Positions 1 to 15,965 of a stretch of DNA of 64,000 bases are shown here, in pieces. The position numbers and the translations under genes are program-made. The notes below the pieces were generated by a model. That model was given only the letters and a program-made list of their open reading frames with translations. It ran no database searches and was not told where the DNA came from. Every line of letters starts with the position of its first letter. Within the stretch, counting starts at the first letter, position 1. Source of the stretch: Hankyongella ginsenosidimutans (lineage in GTDB: Bacteria > Pseudomonadota > Alphaproteobacteria > Sphingomonadales > Sphingomonadaceae); NCBI RefSeq assembly GCF_005144965.1, contig NZ_CP039704.1, forward strand, positions 434,001-498,000, read 5' to 3'.

Positions 1-93
1 ACTACACGAACCTTGGTGCCATGGCCGGCAAGCTGGAGCATGCGCTCGACGATTTCGCCTGGGACCGCGTGGACCGCGTGCTTGGTGTCTCTC

Positions 94-107
<14 letters not shown>
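1..107 (+). CDS. Polysaccharide deacetylase of the exosortase A system, C-terminal end (partial)
   Basis: The window opens inside a gene whose last 34 codons begin Tyr-Thr-Asn-Leu-Gly and end at TGA 105-107. The tail, with a YTNLG start, LEHALDDFAW and RVDRVLG, resembles the extreme C-terminus of the XrtA-associated polysaccharide deacetylases. In exosortase A clusters that gene usually lies just before the FemAB-like gene, as it does here. The stop overlaps the start of the next gene by 14 bases, so the two are probably co-translated. No catalytic residue is inside the window, so the call rests on the tail and on gene order. Confidence 0.62.
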
Positions 108-5907
<5,800 letters not shown>

Positions 5908-5911
<4 letters not shown>

Positions 5912-6681
5912 CCGTGCTCAGCCGCCGGACCTGGCTTACCGGCGCTGCCGCGTTCGGATTGCTTGGCACCAAGCCCGCCTCTGCTGCGCTCCCCGAGTCG
6001 GTCGCGAAGATCAAGCGCTCGCTGGTCGGCATCACCACCTTCGCCCCAGCGGCCGCGATCTCGCAGCGCCTTGCCGGCACCGGGTTCGCCATCGGTGACG
6101 GGCGGCACATCATCACCAACTACCATGTGATCCAGCGCACACCGGATCAACCGCCCCAGCAACTCGGCGCGCTGCTGCCGCAGAGCCTGGAGCCCGAGCG
6201 GCGGGAGCTGCAGATCGTCAAGATTTCTCCAGCCCACGATCTGGCGCTGCTGCGACTCTCCGGCCCGCCCGTGACCCCGGTCGCACTCTGGCCCGAGACG
6301 TCTATGGTCGATGACGGCACAGCCGTCGCCATCACCGGCTTCCCGCTTGGCGCCGTCTTGGGGCTGGTACCGGCGACCCAGACCGGCATCGTGTCGGCGC
6401 AGACGCCGAACATCAGCCCGCAACCGAACTCCCGCTTTCTCGACGCAAACTTGCTGCGCACCCCACGCTTTTCGATCTACCAGCTCGATCTGACCGCCTA
6501 TCCCGGCCACAGCGGCAGCCCACTGTACCTTGCCGATACCGGCGTGGTGATCGGCGTGCTCAACGCCACGCTCATCAAGTCGACGAAAGAGCGGGTCATC
6601 TCCGACCCCAGCGGCATTTCCTATGCGGTGCCGTCGGCGTTCATTCGCGATCTGGCGGCGCTGGCCAGCGTGCCTGCTTAG
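5908..6681 (+). CDS. Secreted trypsin-like serine protease (S1C/HtrA-like, no PDZ)
   Basis: Intact, 257 residues from a GTG that overlaps the preceding TGA (GTGA). The N-terminus [17 protein letters not shown] has a twin-arginine look and a small-residue cleavage site at ASAA. The catalytic triad is visible: His in IITNYHVIQ, Asp in [11 protein letters not shown], Ser in [11 protein letters not shown]. It ends soon after the protease fold and has no PDZ domain. It is expected in the periplasm. Its translational coupling to the exosortase A cluster suggests a role in processing or quality control of exported proteins, but that is inference from position. A later in-frame GTG at 5914 is an alternative start. 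Confidence 0.83.
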
Positions 6682-6920
6682 CGATTTTCCTGCTGCTTGC
6701 CGTTCTTCTGCTGCGCCGTGCCGCCACCCGCCGCCGTCTCGATTCGCGAGAGTTCTTCGGGCGTAGCCTGGGCGGTCAGTGCGGTCGCCGTCGGCTCATC
6801 GCCACGGATCAGTTGATAGAACAACACGACGGCACAGCCCCAGCCGATCGTAAGCACAGCGACCCAGATCAGAATGGAATTGCGCATCGACAAACGGCCA
6901 GATTGTTCCGCCGGTTTCAT
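6678..6920 (-). CDS. Small single-pass membrane protein, unknown function
   Basis: 80 residues. One membrane segment (about residues 16-37, ILIWVAVLTIGWGCAVVLFY) is followed by an acidic, then Gln/Lys-rich tail. The start at 6920 is preferred because GGGACGGGG lies just upstream; an internal Met at residue 12 has no such site. It converges on the protease gene with a 4-base overlap of stops. I recognise no family. The topology suggests a short N-terminus inside and the tail outside or in the periplasm. Confidence 0.55.
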   Translation of the reverse strand: MKPAEQSGRLSMRNSILIWVAVLTIGWGCAVVLFYQLIRGDEPTATALTAQATPEELSRIETAAGGGTAQQKNGKQQENR

Positions 6921-7263
6921 GATCCCCGTCCCTTTGGACCGGCCGGATATCGAAGCAGCCTGCTCTACGCAGCGCCTCAGGACCCGGCTTCGGATTGCAA
7001 CATAACTTTAACAGTTTACTGCAATTAATATGCCAAAGACGACAGATAGAAAAGTGCTGCCATTTCAACGTGTCAAAATGGGACAGCAGGGCGTCGAATT
7101 AATTTGATTGTAAAATGCCCGACGAACCGGCGCCAACCGTTCATGCCGTGTTCACCAAAGACCGGCACCACCAGCGCCGATCAGGCCATAGACCCTTCCC
7201 GTTTTTGATTGGATCACTTTTGGTGAGGCAATCAAAACGGACAAAAGGCGCTAAGAAGGCTCT
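6921..7263. other. Intergenic stretch, AT-richer, no gene seen
   Basis: Clearly lower GC than the flanks between about 7010 and 7110. It holds upstream sequence for the small membrane protein on the minus strand. No open frame with family resemblance was found. It runs into the palindromic repeat at 7264. Confidence 0.5.
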
Positions 7264-7373
7264 GGTAGTATCTCAGTTTGAAACCTCCCCGCTCACCCTG
7301 AGCTGGACGAAGGAGAGCGGCTCGTGGTTCGTCAAGCTCACCACGAGCGGAGGTTTCAAACCGAGATACTACC
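7264..7373. repeat. Palindromic interspersed repeat, copy A
   Basis: Arms of 25 bases at 7264-7288 and 7349-7373 are inverted copies with one mismatch (A against G, which would still pair as G-U in RNA). Between them lie two inner hairpins: CCGCTC paired with GAGCGG, and CTCGTGG paired with CCACGAG. The inner core is shared with copies at 14729 and 52581. It has no coding capacity and looks like a REP/MITE-type element. Confidence 0.85.
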
Positions 7374-7399
7374 AAGGGTCTAGTTCGCTTGATCCGGGT

Positions 7400-7987
7400 C
7401 TACCGGGTCCGGCCATACGACTTCGCGCACGAGGTCGAAATTCGCAAGAATCTCCCGTGCAGCGGGCTGTTGGGGAAATCCACGCCGATAATCTGGATCG
7501 CGCTCTGCCGCACAATCTGCATGGCGGGAATCAGGTCCGTATCGGCGGACACCAGGATCAGGCGATCGCAGGACTGCGTTTCGACAATCTTCGCCATATC
7601 GAGGCCAAGACGTAGATCAAGGCCCTTCTGCTCGAAGTCAGGACGAAAATCCTGATCGGACAAGCCATTGCTTGGCAACGGCAATTGTTTCGGCTTCCAG
7701 CCGCGAAATTTCAAAACGCCTGTACGGACAACAAAGTAATCGCGCGACGCCAGTTCATCGAGCCAGCCTCCGCCAGACTTGAAGATCGAGGTCTCGCCAG
7801 ATACGGGCAAAGGTGTTTCACCTTGGAACGGGCGGCAATCATAATAGATCACACGTACGAGTTCTTCGGTTTTGCGCACAAGTGTGTGTGCAAAATCCTC
7901 AATAAAATCTACAGTATAGTCGACGCCATCCCGACGCGAATGCGCGCGCAGATGCCCACCGTCGATTTGGATAATAACGCGTTTCAT
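7400..7987 (-). CDS. NYN domain protein (PIN-like, LabA/DUF88 type), putative RNase
   Basis: Intact, 195 residues from ATG 7987; a TTG directly before it is a possible but less likely start. The NYN fold signature is clear: IQIDGGHLRA at the N-terminus supplies the first acidic residue, KGLDLRLGLDMAKIV the second, and LILVSADTDLIPAMQ the third acidic cluster. NYN domains are PIN-like metal-dependent nucleases, many acting on RNA. The 3' end lies just beside the palindromic repeat. There is no conserved neighbour, so its target and role are unknown. Confidence 0.82.
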   Translation of the reverse strand: MKRVIIQIDGGHLRAHSRRDGVDYTVDFIEDFAHTLVRKTEELVRVIYYDCRPFQGETPLPVSGETSIFKSGGGWLDELASRDYFVVRTGVLKFRGWKPKQLPLPSNGLSDQDFRPDFEQKGLDLRLGLDMAKIVETQSCDRLILVSADTDLIPAMQIVRQSAIQIIGVDFPNSPLHGRFLRISTSCAKSYGRTR

Positions 7988-8150
7988 CAAGACCCCAAGA
8001 AGAGTGTTTGCTATAGAGCATTGGCAAGGCCAGCAATCGTTAGCAGGCCTGTCACAGAAATGAAATGAATATTTACGACGCGCGACGAATGACGAATGCT
8101 GTTACCATAGACACACGCGGACTGCGCTGCCCACTCCCGTCCTCCGGGTG

Positions 8151-8347
8151 ATGAAGCACATGCGCGAGCATCAGAATACGCACAATTTCCAGGTGCTTGC
8201 AACGGACCCAATCGCCGAATCGGAAATTCGCGCCCTTTGCGAGGCCAATGGCTGGGCGCTCGACAAAGACGAATCAGAGGCGGGGAGATCGTCATTCTGC
8301 GGATCGCGCGTGCGGGGCCGGGTGCCGGCGAGGCGAACCAGACCTAG
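8151..8347 (+). CDS. Small protein, unknown (frame-shifted)
   Basis: About 65 residues. It starts MKHMREHQNTHNFQVLATD and continues AESEIRALCEANGWALDKDE. As written the frame breaks at four G (8282-8285); with five G it reads EAGEIVILRIARAGPGAGEA and stops at TAG 8345-8347. The same added base, read on the other strand, gives the opposing glycosyltransferase gene a stop at 8274, so one correction makes both genes sensible. I recognise no family. The alternating hydrophobic pattern at the end suggests a beta-strand. Confidence 0.4.
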
Positions 8348-9556
8348 AATCACGAAAGGCTCCAAGGGCTTGCGATAGCGCCCTTCGACCGTGAACACTG
8401 GCTGAAGCAGCAGCGCCAATGTCATGGCGGTGGCCGCGACGACGATGGGGTCAGCACGCGACCGTCGGAACTGCGCCGCAGCGCCTGCGGCAAGCGCCAC
8501 TATCGCCGGCTTCACAGCCAGCGTAGCGCCATGGTTAGGCGATCCTCCAGCCGGTCCGGGTTATTGTCCGGCCAGGAATGGCCGAACAGCAACACCGCGG
8601 CATTCTCCAGCGCCATCATCGCCTGTCGTTCCGGGGTACGCGTATCGTGGGCGATCGCCGCCCTGACGTCGAGCAGCCGCAGGGCCGGATCGAAACGAAA
8701 GGATGCGGCAAAATTCTGCCGCGAGTCCGCGGGTGTCCAGTCCGAAAATGGTGCAAAACCGGGTCGAACATCGCTGGCGAAGCGAAATCGTAATGCGCGC
8801 GATTACCCCAGGAGAAGCGGATCATGCGCGTATCGCTGACATGATAGAGCCTTGAAATCCATGGCGATCCTGTCGGCTCGAAACTGCCGAGGGTGGCTTG
8901 TGTGCGCAACCCTGCAGGCACGACCATCAGTGCGGCGAGTGCGGCTGCCAGTATCGCCGCCGGAATACGGGCAGGCAGCCGCCACCAGGCGAACGCCAGG
9001 CTGACCAGTGCTGCCGGAGCAACCGTCGACTTGATGAGAACGGCCAAGGTCCAGAGGAGGACCGCCAGCAGGAAAAGCCCCCATGCGCGCGACGCCAGGC
9101 CGCGACACTTGCCCACAGGGCCAAACCTGTCAGCGGCAGCAGCAGCGTTTCGATCATGAAGAAGCGATAAATCGCCCACAGCGACGGGTGCAGCGCGAGC
9201 ACGACCAGTGCAACCAGTGTCCAGCGCTGGCGCGTTCCCGCCTCACGCAGGGCGGCAGCATAGCCCCAGGGCGTCACGGCGCACAGCAACCCTGCAGGGC
9301 GGACAAGCCGCCGCGATTTTCCGCACCTGCCAGCGCCCTGACCCCGCGGAGCCAGAGCTGATAGACTGGCGGGTCCATCGCGCTCATGAGGTCTGGGGCA
9401 AAGAAGCGCTCGGCGTTCTGCCAGTGCCGCAGCGGGTCAGAGAACAGGAAATCCAGCGGGTGCGCGAAAAGGGATAGGCGAACGCAACAGGGTGGCGCAA
9501 AGCGCCACCCCGAGCAGTAGACGATCCGTTCCGGTCCAGCCGGACGGCTGCGTCAC
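8274..9556 (-). CDS. Integral membrane glycosyltransferase-like protein (GT39/ArnT-like)
   Basis: About 427 residues in several frames. It would start at GTG 9556, overlapping the stop of the M13 peptidase gene (GTGA), with a first membrane segment RLLLGVALCATLL. Next comes LRHWQNAERFFAPDLM and DPPVYQLWLRG, a luminal loop typical of membrane sugar transferases using polyprenyl-phosphate sugars. Further hydrophobic helices follow (LVALVVLALHPSLWAIYRFF; GLFLLAVLLWTLAVLIKS). The end reads VFTVEGRYRKPLEPFVILGL, a common tail in this group. Frames change near 9500, 9295, 9110 and 8530-8760. The acceptor is unknown. The family call is by resemblance of loops and topology, not a catalytic motif. Confidence 0.62.
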
Positions 9557-11584
9557 CAGATGCGCACGCGCTGCTCCGGCGCCACATATGCCTTGTCGCC
9601 CGACTGCACGCCGAAGGCGGCGTACCAGGCGTCAAGGTTGCGCATCGGCCCCTTGGCGCGCACAGAACCCGGCGAGTGCGGGTCGACGGTCAGTTGCTGC
9701 TTGAGCGCCGGATCACGGATCAGCGACCGCCAGACCTGCGCCCAGCCGAGGAAGAAGCGCTGGTCGCCGTTCGCCGTCGATGACCGGGGCAGGCTTGCCG
9801 CCCAGCGAGGCCTTGTATGCGGTGTAGGCGTTCTCCATGCCGCCCAGGTCGCCGATATTCTCGCCCAGCGTCAGGTCGCCGTTCACATGCAGGCCCGGCA
9901 GCGGCTCGAAGGACGAGTATTGCGCGGACAGAGCATCGGTGCGCTTCTTGAATTCGGTACGGTCCTGGTCGGTCCACCAGTTGGCAAGACGCCCAGTCTC
10001 GTCGTACTTCGAGCCTTGATCGTCGAAGCCATGGCCGATTTCGTGCCCGATCACCGCGCCGATGCCGCCGTAGTTCACCGCCGGGTCTGCGTTCGGATCG
10101 AAGAACGGCGGCTGCAGGATCGCGGCCGGGAACACGATCTCGTTCATCGGCGGGTTATAGTAGGCGTTGACCGTCTGCGGTGTCATGAACCACTCGTCGC
10201 GGTCGACCGGCTTGCCGAGCTTGTTGAGGTAATAGGCGACTTCGAACGCATTGGCGCGCTTCCAGTTGCCATAAGCGTCGCCAGGGGCGATCTCCAGGCC
10301 GGAATAATCGCGCCATTTGACCGGATAGCCGATCTTCGGCCGGAAGGTCGAGAGCTTCAGCAGGGCGCGCTTCTTGGTCTCCGGGCCCATCCAGGTCAGT
10401 TCGGCGATACGCGTGCGGTAAGCCTCGATCACATTGGCCACCAGTTGGTCCATCTGCGCCTTGGCTTCCGGCGGGAAGTGGCGCTGGACGTAGACCGCGC
10501 CGATCGCCTCGCCCAGGGCACCTTCCGTCAATTGGACGCCACGCTTCCAGCGGTCGCGCAGTTGCGGCGCGCCGGTCAGTTCCTTGCCGTAGAAATCGAA
10601 ATTCGCCTGCACTGTCTCCTTCGGCAGCACGGGTGCTGCTGCGCGTACCAGTTGGAAGCGCAGCCAATCCTGCCAGGTCGCGACCGGGGTCTCGGCGAAG
10701 ATCTTCGCCATCCCGGTGATGGCGCTGGGCTGCGCGACGATCAACTGCGGCTGCTTCTCGATCCCGGCATTGGTGAAATAGCGCACCCAGTCAACTCCCG
10801 GCGCGCGGGTCGCGAACTCCGCTGTCGGCCAGGGGTTGTAGGTCTTGTCAGCGTCACGGCTCTCGACCCGGCTCCAGTGGACACGGGCAATCTTGTCCTC
10901 GAGCGCGAAGATCGCCTGGCTGCGTTCCTGCGGCTTGTCGAACCCGGCCTGGGTCAGGACGGTCGCAATGTAGGCTTTGTATTTCGCGCGCGTCCTTGAA
11001 CTTGTCTTCGAGATAATAATCCCGGTCCGGCAGGCCGATACCGCCCTGGCCCAGATAGACGGCATACTGGTCCGGCTTCTTTTCGTCCTGGTTGATGAAG
11101 AACCCGAACGGCGTCGGCAACCCCTGGCGCTCCCAGCGGCCCAGCAGGGCGACGAGATCGGCCTGGGTTTTCACTGCATCGACTTCGGCGAAGTCAGCCG
11201 CCAGCGGCGTCATGCCGAGCTGCTCGATGCGCGCTTCATCCATGAAGGCGGCATAAAGGTGCCGACCTTGCGGGCATCCCCGGTCTGCGCATCCGGCTTG
11301 GCCGCCAGTTCCTCGATGATCGCGCGGACGTTCTTTTCGGACTTCTCCCGCAGGGCGACGAAGGCCCCATAGCTTGCGCGATCGTCGGGGATTTTGGTGT
11401 TCTTCATCCAGACGCCGTTGGCGTAGAGGTTGAAGTCGTCGCCCGGCTTCACGCTCAGGTCGCGACCGCTGAGGTCGACGCCGAAGCTGCCCAGCTCCGG
11501 CTTGCCCGCCGTCTGCGCCAGCGCCGGCAGGCTGAGCGCGCCGAGCGCGACGCCGGCAAGCGCGATTTTCAGGAACGTCCGCAT
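9553..11584 (-). CDS. M13 family zinc metallopeptidase (neprilysin/PepO-like), exported
   Basis: About 677 residues, the usual size for bacterial M13 peptidases. A signal peptide (MRTFLKIALAGVALGALSL, cut after ALA) starts at 11584. The substrate-site sequence NAYYNPPMNEIVFPAAILQP is followed by the zinc motif HEIGHGFDDQG and the third-ligand region ENIGDLGGMENAY. The end reads AYVAPEQRVRIW. It should act in the periplasm on short peptides. Frames change near 11260 (CC for CCC before LYAAFMDEARIEQ), near 11000 and near 9775. It is followed, with overlap, by the membrane glycosyltransferase gene; the link between the two is not obvious. Confidence 0.88.
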
Positions 11585-11634
11585 GTCTAGTCTCCCTTTA
11601 TCCTGCCGGTTCTGCCCGGCGCTGTTATCGTCGT

Positions 11635-12287
11635 TCAAACGCTATAGCGCTCCTCGGCCCATGGCTCGCCAACCATGTGATAGCCGCGCACTTCCCAGAA
11701 CCCCGGCTTGTCGGCGGCCATGAACTCGATCCGTTTCAGCCATTTGGCCGACTTCCAGAAATAATATTTCGGGATGACCACCCGCACCGGCCCGCCATGC
11801 TCGCGGGTGAGCGGCGCGCCGTCGTGGCTGTGGGCGAGCAGGCAGTCGGCATCTGCAAACAGCGCCAGTGCCACATTCGTCGTGTAGCCGTCGTAGCCAT
11901 GGAACATGACGTGCGTTGCCTCCGGCTTTGGCCGGACCGCCGCCAGCACGTCGCGCACTGCAACACCCTGCCAGCGGTTGTCGTAGCGCGACCAGGCGGT
12001 GACGCAGTGGATGTCGGACACATCTTCGAACGGCGGCAGGGCTGAAAATTCCGCCCAGTCCCAGGTCACCGGGTTCTCGACCAGCCCGTCGATCGTCAGC
12101 CGCCATTCCTCGCGCGCGACATGCGGCTGCATGCCAAGATCAAGCACCGGCCAGTTGGTCACCAGACGCTGGCCTGGCGGCAGGCGCTCTTCCTCCGGGC
12201 GGGAAGTGCGGCCGGTGAGCAGGCGGCCATCGCGCGCCCAGGCCTCCTTGGCGGCGATCAGCTTGTCCTGATTCCTTCGCTGCTCAC
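11635..12287 (-). CDS. Sulfite oxidase-like molybdopterin oxidoreductase
   Basis: About 217 residues of the oxidoreductase molybdopterin-binding domain (COG2041 type). Landmarks are EAWARDGRLLTGR and LPPGQRLVTNWPVLDLG at the N-terminus, the domain core DIHCVTAWSRYDNRWQGV with the molybdenum-ligand Cys, and the tail RGYHMVGEPWAEERYSV. As written it is in frame with the amidohydrolase upstream. Adding one G near 12292 gives that gene a TGA at 12284-12286, and one G near 12277 puts a GTG at 12287 in frame with this domain. I therefore treat it as a separate, translationally coupled gene. The physiological substrate is unknown. Confidence 0.75.
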
Positions 12288-13579
12288 GGCTGCCCCGCTT
12301 GACCACGTCGCCACCCTTCATGACGAAATCCACACGTTTCAGAACACGCACATCGGCAAGCGGGTCTCCGGATACGGCGATCAGATCGGCGTAGGCACCC
12401 GGCGACACTTCGCCCACCTGCCCTTTCAAGCCCAGCAGGTCTGCGGCGTTGAGAGTGGCCGCGGCAAGTGCGCTCTGCGGCGTCATGCCATGTTCGACCA
12501 TCAGCTCGAATTCGTCAGCGTTGCGGCCATGCTTCGAGACCCCGGCATCGGTGCCGTAGGCAATCTTAACGCCGGCCGGCACGGCTTTTCCAGGCTTTTG
12601 CCGGTGATGCCGATGCGCCACTCGATCTTGGCGCGCACGTCCGGGGCGTAGGCATTGGGGTTGGCGGCCAGCCGCTCCTTGTAGCCGTTCACGGTCGAGA
12701 GCGTCGGCACGTAATAGGCGCCGGACTTCGCGAACAGCTTCAGCCCATCGTCGTCCAGCAGGGTGCCATGCTCGATCGAGTCCGCGCCGACCTTCAGCGC
12801 CAGCATGATGCCGTCCGCCCCATGGGCATGAACCGCAACCTTCTTGCCGTAAAGATGCGCAGTCTCGACGATGGCGCGCGCCTCGTCCTCGAACATCTGC
12901 TGCCCCAAACCGGCGCCGATGCGGCTGTTGACGCCGCCGGTCGTCGCCATCTTGATGACGTCGACGCCACGCGCGATCTGGCTGCGCACCGCCTTGCGGC
13001 AGGCGTCTGCGCCGTCGCAGACATTGCCGTGCGCACCGAGCGCTTCATGCAGGTCGTCGCGAAAACCCAGCGTGTTGTCCATGTGTCCGGCCGTGGTCGA
13101 GATCGGCACGCCGGCGTCGACGATGCGCGGGCCGACCGCCCAGCCGCGCGCGATGGCGTCGCGCAGGCCCAATGTCACACCGTCGCCGTCGCCGAGGTTG
13201 CGCACTGTGGTGAAGCCGGCGTTCAAGGTCTTGCGCGCGTTCCACGCCGCCTCGTGCGCGGTCAAGGCCGGGTTATCGGTGACTTCGGCGAGCTGCCCCT
13301 CCACCCCGGCCCGGTCGGACGACAAGTGGACATGGCAATCGATCAGGCCGGGCAGGACGGTCCGGGTCTTGAGGTCGATGACGGTCGCGCCTGCGGGCGG
13401 CGCTGTAAAACCACGCGCCACCGCGGTGATCTTGCCATCGGTGATGGTGATCGTCGCTTGCGATAGCGGCGGCTTGTCGGCGCGGGCGATGAGGGTGCCC
13501 GCGTAAACCAGCGTTACGGACTGAGCGAAGACCGGGGCGGACAGCAGCCCCAGCATGGCGGCAAGTGCGATCTTTTCAT
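12284..13579 (-). CDS. Exported amidohydrolase (imidazolonepropionase-like)
   Basis: About 432 residues. One A added to the run after the ATG at 13579 gives MKKIALAAMLGLLSAPVFAQ, a clean Sec signal. Metal-binding features of the amidohydrolase superfamily follow: GLIDCHVHLSSD (HxH), the lysine of VDVIKMATTGG, VAVHAHGADGI, SIEHGTLLDDDG and the late aspartate in AYGTDAGVSKHGR. The family hydrolyses cyclic amides or dipeptides, so a periplasmic peptide or amide hydrolase is likely. A second frame change lies near 12590. It precedes the oxidoreductase with overlapping stop and start. Confidence 0.85.
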
Positions 13580-13624
13580 GGCCGCACGCTAGACTCGCGC
13601 AACAATGTTGTCGAGTCTTGCCGC

Positions 13625-14708
13625 TCAGGCCGGCATGAGCTTGTTGTTCACCCGCTCCACCCGCACGGCGAGCGGCTTTGCCAGCAACTCGGCGATGCCC
13701 AGGCCTTCGACAAGCGGCTGCACCGCTGCTTGCTGCGCGCGCGTGAAGCTTTGCCAGCAGTCGGCAACGCGCTGCCACATCCACTGGGTGTAGGGAAGAT
13801 CATGCGTGTGCCGGTCGCCTGCCCGATCGTGAACGGCTGCTGGCCGATGGCGCGCGGCAGTTCCTCGCCCGGGTGCGCGGCGATCCAGGCGGCGTTGGCG
13901 TCAAGCGTGCCGGCGACGACGCCCGCATAGTCGCGCCAGAGCAGCGCCAGCATGGCGACAACGCCTTCCGGCACGATATCGTCCGCAGCCAGGTCGCCAA
14001 ACGTCGCCGGCGGAAAGTTCATGCGCTCGACCCAGTCGGCGACGCGCGGCGCGACCGTGTACATGTGCTCGCCCGAGCGCGGATCGCGATACAGGTGGCC
14101 ATAGAGCGGGCCCATCAGCGCATGGTCTGCAAGCGTCGGCCGCCCGCCGAGAACATAGCGATGCTGCAAGAGATGGTCCGCGAAGAGGCGCAGGAAGTCC
14201 TCGTACAGGGCATCGATGGCGGGTGTCGTCTCCGGGTGACCCCGAGCAGTGGCAGCGCGCCAGCGAACGGCTGGCACAGCTTCTCGCCGATTTCATGCTG
14301 CTGCGCGACGCTGAGTTCAGGCCCGCTGAACATGCCGAACTGCTTGACCGCCCAGTCGCGGTTGCGGGTCCAGCGGAACAGCATGGCGGGCAGCAGCAGC
14401 CACTCGTCGGCGACGCATTCCATCAGCAGGGCCGCCAGGCGCTGGCCGGGCGATTCCGGGTAGGCAGGGTTCAGCGGCGAAAGCGGATCGAGCGCGTCGA
14501 TGATTTCCGACGTATCCTGAACGAAGCGACCGTCCGGCAGTTCGACAACCGGCACGTAGCGCACGCCGGTTTTGGGAATGACGATGTCCTTGTAGACGCT
14601 GCGGGTCGCCTGGATTTCGTCAAACGGCAGCCGCTTGTTGAGCAGGAAAGCGCGCGCCTTTGCCGTGTATAACGAGACGTGGCCGCCATAAAGTTTGATC
14701 GGCTGCAT
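13625..14708 (-). CDS. Glutathione S-transferase family protein (long form)
   Basis: About 361 residues, longer than the usual 200-230. The thioredoxin-like N-terminal domain starts MQPIKLYGGHVSLYTAKARA, has the cis-proline region VRYVPVVELPDG and the glutathione-contact stretch VQDTSEII. The helical domain shows VLGGRPTLADHALMGPLYGH, the usual C-terminal substructure. The extra 100 residues are helical. Frames change near 14225 and 13795. A good ribosome site (GGAGGAAC) precedes ATG 14708. Only 20 bases separate the start from a palindromic repeat (14729). Confidence 0.8.
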
Positions 14709-14728
14709 GCTGTTCCTCCCATTTTTGG

Positions 14729-14839
14729 GAAGTGGGTCATTTTGAGAATATGCCGCTCACCCTGAGCTGGACGAAGGGTTGAGCGGCTCGTGGTTCGTCC
14801 AGGCTCACCACGAGCGGTATTCTCAAAATGACCCACTTC
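14729..14839. repeat. Palindromic interspersed repeat, copy B
   Basis: Perfect 22-base inverted arms lie at 14729-14750 and 14818-14839. They enclose the same two-hairpin core as copy A (CCGCTCACCCTGAGCTGGAC on one side, CACGAGCGG on the other). The arm sequence (GGGTCATTTTGAGAATA) differs from that of copies A and C although both arms match each other. It sits between two minus-strand genes, in the leader of the GST gene and past the stop of the glycosyltransferase. Confidence 0.85.
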
Positions 14840-14857
14840 TTGGGAAGACTGCGCAGC

Positions 14858-15965
14858 TCAGCCGCCGATGTCCACACCGTTTGCGGCGATCAGCGCGCGC
14901 ATGCCGTCCTTGAAGCGTTCCGGCGCGAACTGCCGCGCGTGGGTCATGGCGGCTTGCGGTTCGAAGTCGCCAGCGGTGCGCGTGAACTGCTCGATGGCGG
15001 CGATCAGACCTTCGACACTTGCGTCCTGGAAGAACTGGCCGGAGACTCCCGGCACAACCGTATCCAGCGCGCCGCCGCGCTCGTACGCAATGACCGGGCG
15101 GCCGGACGCCATCACCTCGACCGGGATGATGCCGAAATCCTCCTCACCCGGGAACACCAGCGCCTGGCAGCGGGCGTAGTGGGATTTCAGCACATCGAAC
15201 GGCACCTTGCCGAGGAACGTGATGTTGGGCCTGGCGATTGCTTCCAGCGGCTTGCGCTCCGGACCATCGCCGATCACGACGAACGGCAGGCCGAGCCGGT
15301 TGAAGGCCTCGACCGCGAGGTCCGGCCGCTTGTAGCTCACCAGCTCGCCCGCCCACAGGAAGAACGGCGCACGCTCGCTGGCTGGCACCGGGCCGAAGCT
15401 GTCGACGGCGACCGGGGAAACACCACCGTCGACTCGCGCCGCCAGTATTTGCGGATGCGCTTGGCGACATGGTTCGAGTTGGCGGCGAACGCGTCGACGC
15501 GGGCCGCCGACGTCACGTCCCACTTGCGCAGCTCGTGCACCAGGTGCGGCATCACCAGCTTCGTGAAGCCGCCCGCGCGCTGGAAGTAGATGTGATACTG
15601 GTCCCAGAGATAGCGCATCGGCGAGTGGGTGTAGCAGATGTGCAGCGCATCCGGCCGGGCGATGACGCCCTTGGCCGGCCCTGCCTCGCTGGAGATCACC
15701 AGGTCGTAGGCATTGAGGTCCAGCTCCTCGAGCGCACGCGGCATGAACGGCAGGTATTTCTGGTAGAGCTTGCGCGCCATCGGCATGCGGCTGATGAACG
15801 TCGTCTCGATCCGGTGTTTCTGGATGACGGGGAGAGTTTTTCCCGGTCCAGCACATGGGTGAAGATGTCCGCCTGCGGGAACATCTCGCACAGCGCCTCC
15901 AGCACCTTCTCGCCGCCGCGCATGTGGAACAGCCAGTAGTGGATGATGGCGACGCGCAGGGTCAT
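14858..15965 (-). CDS. Glycosyltransferase family 4 protein
   Basis: About 369 residues starting MTLRVAIIHYWLFHMRGGEK at ATG 15965, with GGAGACCCCT as ribosome site. It has LHICYTHSPMRYLWDQ, the linker KRIRKYWRRESTVVFP, the donor lobe FFLWAGELVSYKRPDLAVEA, and the EX7E region PGEEDFGIIPVEVMASGRPV. This is a typical bacterial exopolysaccharide mannosyl/rhamnosyl-type GT4; the sugar is not deducible. Frames change near 15830 and 15415. The start overlaps the inferred stop of the flippase gene, so the two form an operon for a surface polysaccharide. Confidence 0.88.

Noticed and set aside
7100-7230. Possible fragment of a sugar acetyltransferase (VYGLIGAGGAG) on the minus strand
   Set aside because: Only about 11 residues agree and a stop follows at once; too short to support.
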